Position numbers and translations under genes: made by a program. Positions 20,502-21,519 of a stretch of 21,519 nt of DNA are shown here, one piece after another; position 1 is the first letter of the stretch; each line of letters begins with the position of its first letter. Location: positions 1 through 21,519 of the IMG/VR virus record IMGVR_UViG_3300025759_000832. One strand, 5' to 3'. The notes below the pieces were generated by a model. It was not told where the DNA came from. It saw only the letters and a list, made by a program, of their open reading frames with translations, and did not search any database. This stretch comes from a virus.

Positions 20502-21519
20502 ATGGACACACAAACAATTAATTTAGATACAAAATCAATACTCGCAAAGTTAATCGCTACCGAGAATATTCAAGTACAACATAACAAAGTTAAAACCGCT
20601 TCGTTTGATACGAAACATAGAGTTTTAACATTACCAGTTTTCAAAAATCAAAAGGGTGATGTTTACGATATGTTAATCGCACACGAATGCGCTCACGCTT
20701 TACATACTCCAACAGATGGTTGGGCAAAGATAGAAGATGACTCTTTAAGATCATATGTAAATGTATTAGAAGATTGTAGAATAGATAGAATTATACAAAA
20801 ACAATACCCAGGTGTTGTTAAGAATTACTTAAATGGTTTTGATATATTAGAAAAACAAAACTTCTTTGGTACTAATGGCAAAGACCTTAACAAAGAATTA
20901 ATGTTGATTGATAAGATCAACTTGTTTTATAAGTCTTCAAAAAGATTACCGATTTCTTTCTCCGCTGTTGATAACAAATGGTTAAGTAAGGTTGACGCAT
21001 TACAAACGTTTGATGATGTTGTTGACCTTGCTAAACAATTATTAAATTGGCAACAAAAAGAAGTAGAGAAGTTAAAAAAATTACCTGACTTTGATAAACA
21101 TTTAATCTCAGACAATTATAATCTTAATGATGATGAGAGCGAAGATGAATCAAAAGGTGAAGAGTCTAGTGAAAATGGTCAAGGTCAAGAAGCTGAAGAT
21201 AATGGCGAAGATAAAAAAGATGGTAGTGAGCAAACACATACAAATGCTGAAGCACAAGAAGGTGGTGGTAAAGGTGTTGCGCCAGATAAGTTAATTTCAA
21301 TTACTAATGAGAACATGGAATCTAAAATGTCTAGTTTACATGATGAAGAAAAAAGTTACGCATACTTTACTTTACCAAAAGTTAAATTAAATGATATGAT
21401 TGTTTCTAATAATAAGTTTTTAAATGATATGAGAAAGCACATATTAGATTGTACTAAAAAATATCCAAGTGATTTGATATATTACAATTGGTTAAAAGGT
21501 GCTTATAAAGATTTTAAAA
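20502..21519 (+). CDS. CobT-like metallopeptidase/VWA-type protein (partial at window end)
   Basis: The frame is open from the ATG at 20502 to the last base, giving 339 residues without a stop. Residues 58-70 contain HECAHALHTP, an HExxH zinc-peptidase motif (His61, Glu62, His65). VNVLEDCRIDRII with Glu90 follows, a plausible third ligand region. Residues about 210-260 are a long acidic Asp/Glu/Ser/Gly linker like that before the VWA domain of CobT-type cobaltochelatase subunits. The VWA domain, if present, lies beyond the window. Marine T4-like phages carry such a gene together with a CobS-like AAA+ ATPase. No CobS-like gene is within this window. The role in infection is not settled from sequence. 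No Shine-Dalgarno sequence precedes the ATG. Confidence 0.7.
   Translation, partial: MDTQTINLDTKSILAKLIATENIQVQHNKVKTASFDTKHRVLTLPVFKNQKGDVYDMLIAHECAHALHTPTDGWAKIEDDSLRSYVNVLEDCRIDRIIQKQYPGVVKNYLNGFDILEKQNFFGTNGKDLNKELMLIDKINLFYKSSKRLPISFSAVDNKWLSKVDALQTFDDVVDLAKQLLNWQQKEVEKLKKLPDFDKHLISDNYNLNDDESEDESKGEESSENGQGQEAEDNGEDKKDGSEQTHTNAEAQEGGGKGVAPDKLISITNENMESKMSSLHDEEKSYAYFTLPKVKLNDMIVSNNKFLNDMRKHILDCTKKYPSDLIYYNWLKGAYKDFK

Noticed and set aside
1-21519. tRNA genes, CRISPR arrays, insertion sequences, integrase or attachment sites
   Set aside because: None seen by eye. Genes are packed with gaps mostly under 120 nt, leaving no room for arrays or insertion elements. A tRNA search program was not available.

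Overview
This window is a contiguous piece of a T4-like contractile-tailed phage (myovirus) genome of the marine cyanophage/pelagiphage kind. The evidence is gene content and order: terminase end, gp18 sheath, gp19 tube, gp20 portal, prohead core, gp21 protease, gp22 scaffold, gp23 capsid, UvsY, UvsW, gp55, gp47, gp46. The gene lengths are also closer to marine T4-like phages than to T4 (a 449-residue gp23, a 363-residue gp22). The DNA is AT-rich, about one third GC by eye. There are no photosynthesis genes, so the host could be a non-phototrophic AT-rich marine bacterium such as a SAR11-type alphaproteobacterium. That host assignment is inference. Every recognised gene is on the + strand.

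Layout. 1-9.3 kb is the virion module. It holds the end of the large terminase, the tail sheath and tube, a UUCG-loop terminator, the portal, two small core proteins, three small beta-rich proteins of unknown role (two of them look like tandem paralogs), the prohead protease, the scaffold and the major capsid protein, and it closes with a strong terminator. T4-type late promoters (TATAAATA or a close variant) precede gp18, gp20, gp21 and gp22. 9.3-10.2 kb carries a small membrane-anchored coiled-coil protein and a second tail-tube-fold protein. Each has an ACTAAATA element exactly 5 nt before its ATG.

10.2-16.05 kb is the recombination and late-transcription module: UvsY mediator, UvsW helicase, a small Sm-like protein, the late sigma factor gp55, and the gp47/gp46 (Mre11/Rad50-type) nuclease pair. 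16.05-20.4 kb is an accessory block of tightly packed genes: four divergent Fe(II)/2-oxoglutarate oxygenase-like proteins, a cupin with an HxD...H triad, a peptide deformylase and an orphan C5-cytosine DNA methyltransferase. The window ends inside a CobT-like protein with an HExxH metallopeptidase motif.

How the parts connect. Host-type sigma-70 promoters sit before uvsY, gp55, one oxygenase and the CobT-like gene. gp55 made from such a promoter would then direct RNA polymerase to the TATAAATA late promoters that drive the virion genes. The most unusual signal is geometric. Three of the four sigma-70-type promoters place the start site on or next to the ATG (35, 35 and 36 nt from the start of the -35 box to the ATG). 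Two late-type elements do the same, and none of the five genes has a Shine-Dalgarno sequence at a usable distance. This suggests a set of leaderless mRNAs beside ordinary leadered ones. Other points of interest are the oxygenase/cupin/deformylase block, a possible divergent antisense promoter upstream of gp55, and palindromes next to the ribosome binding sites of gp18 and gp22.
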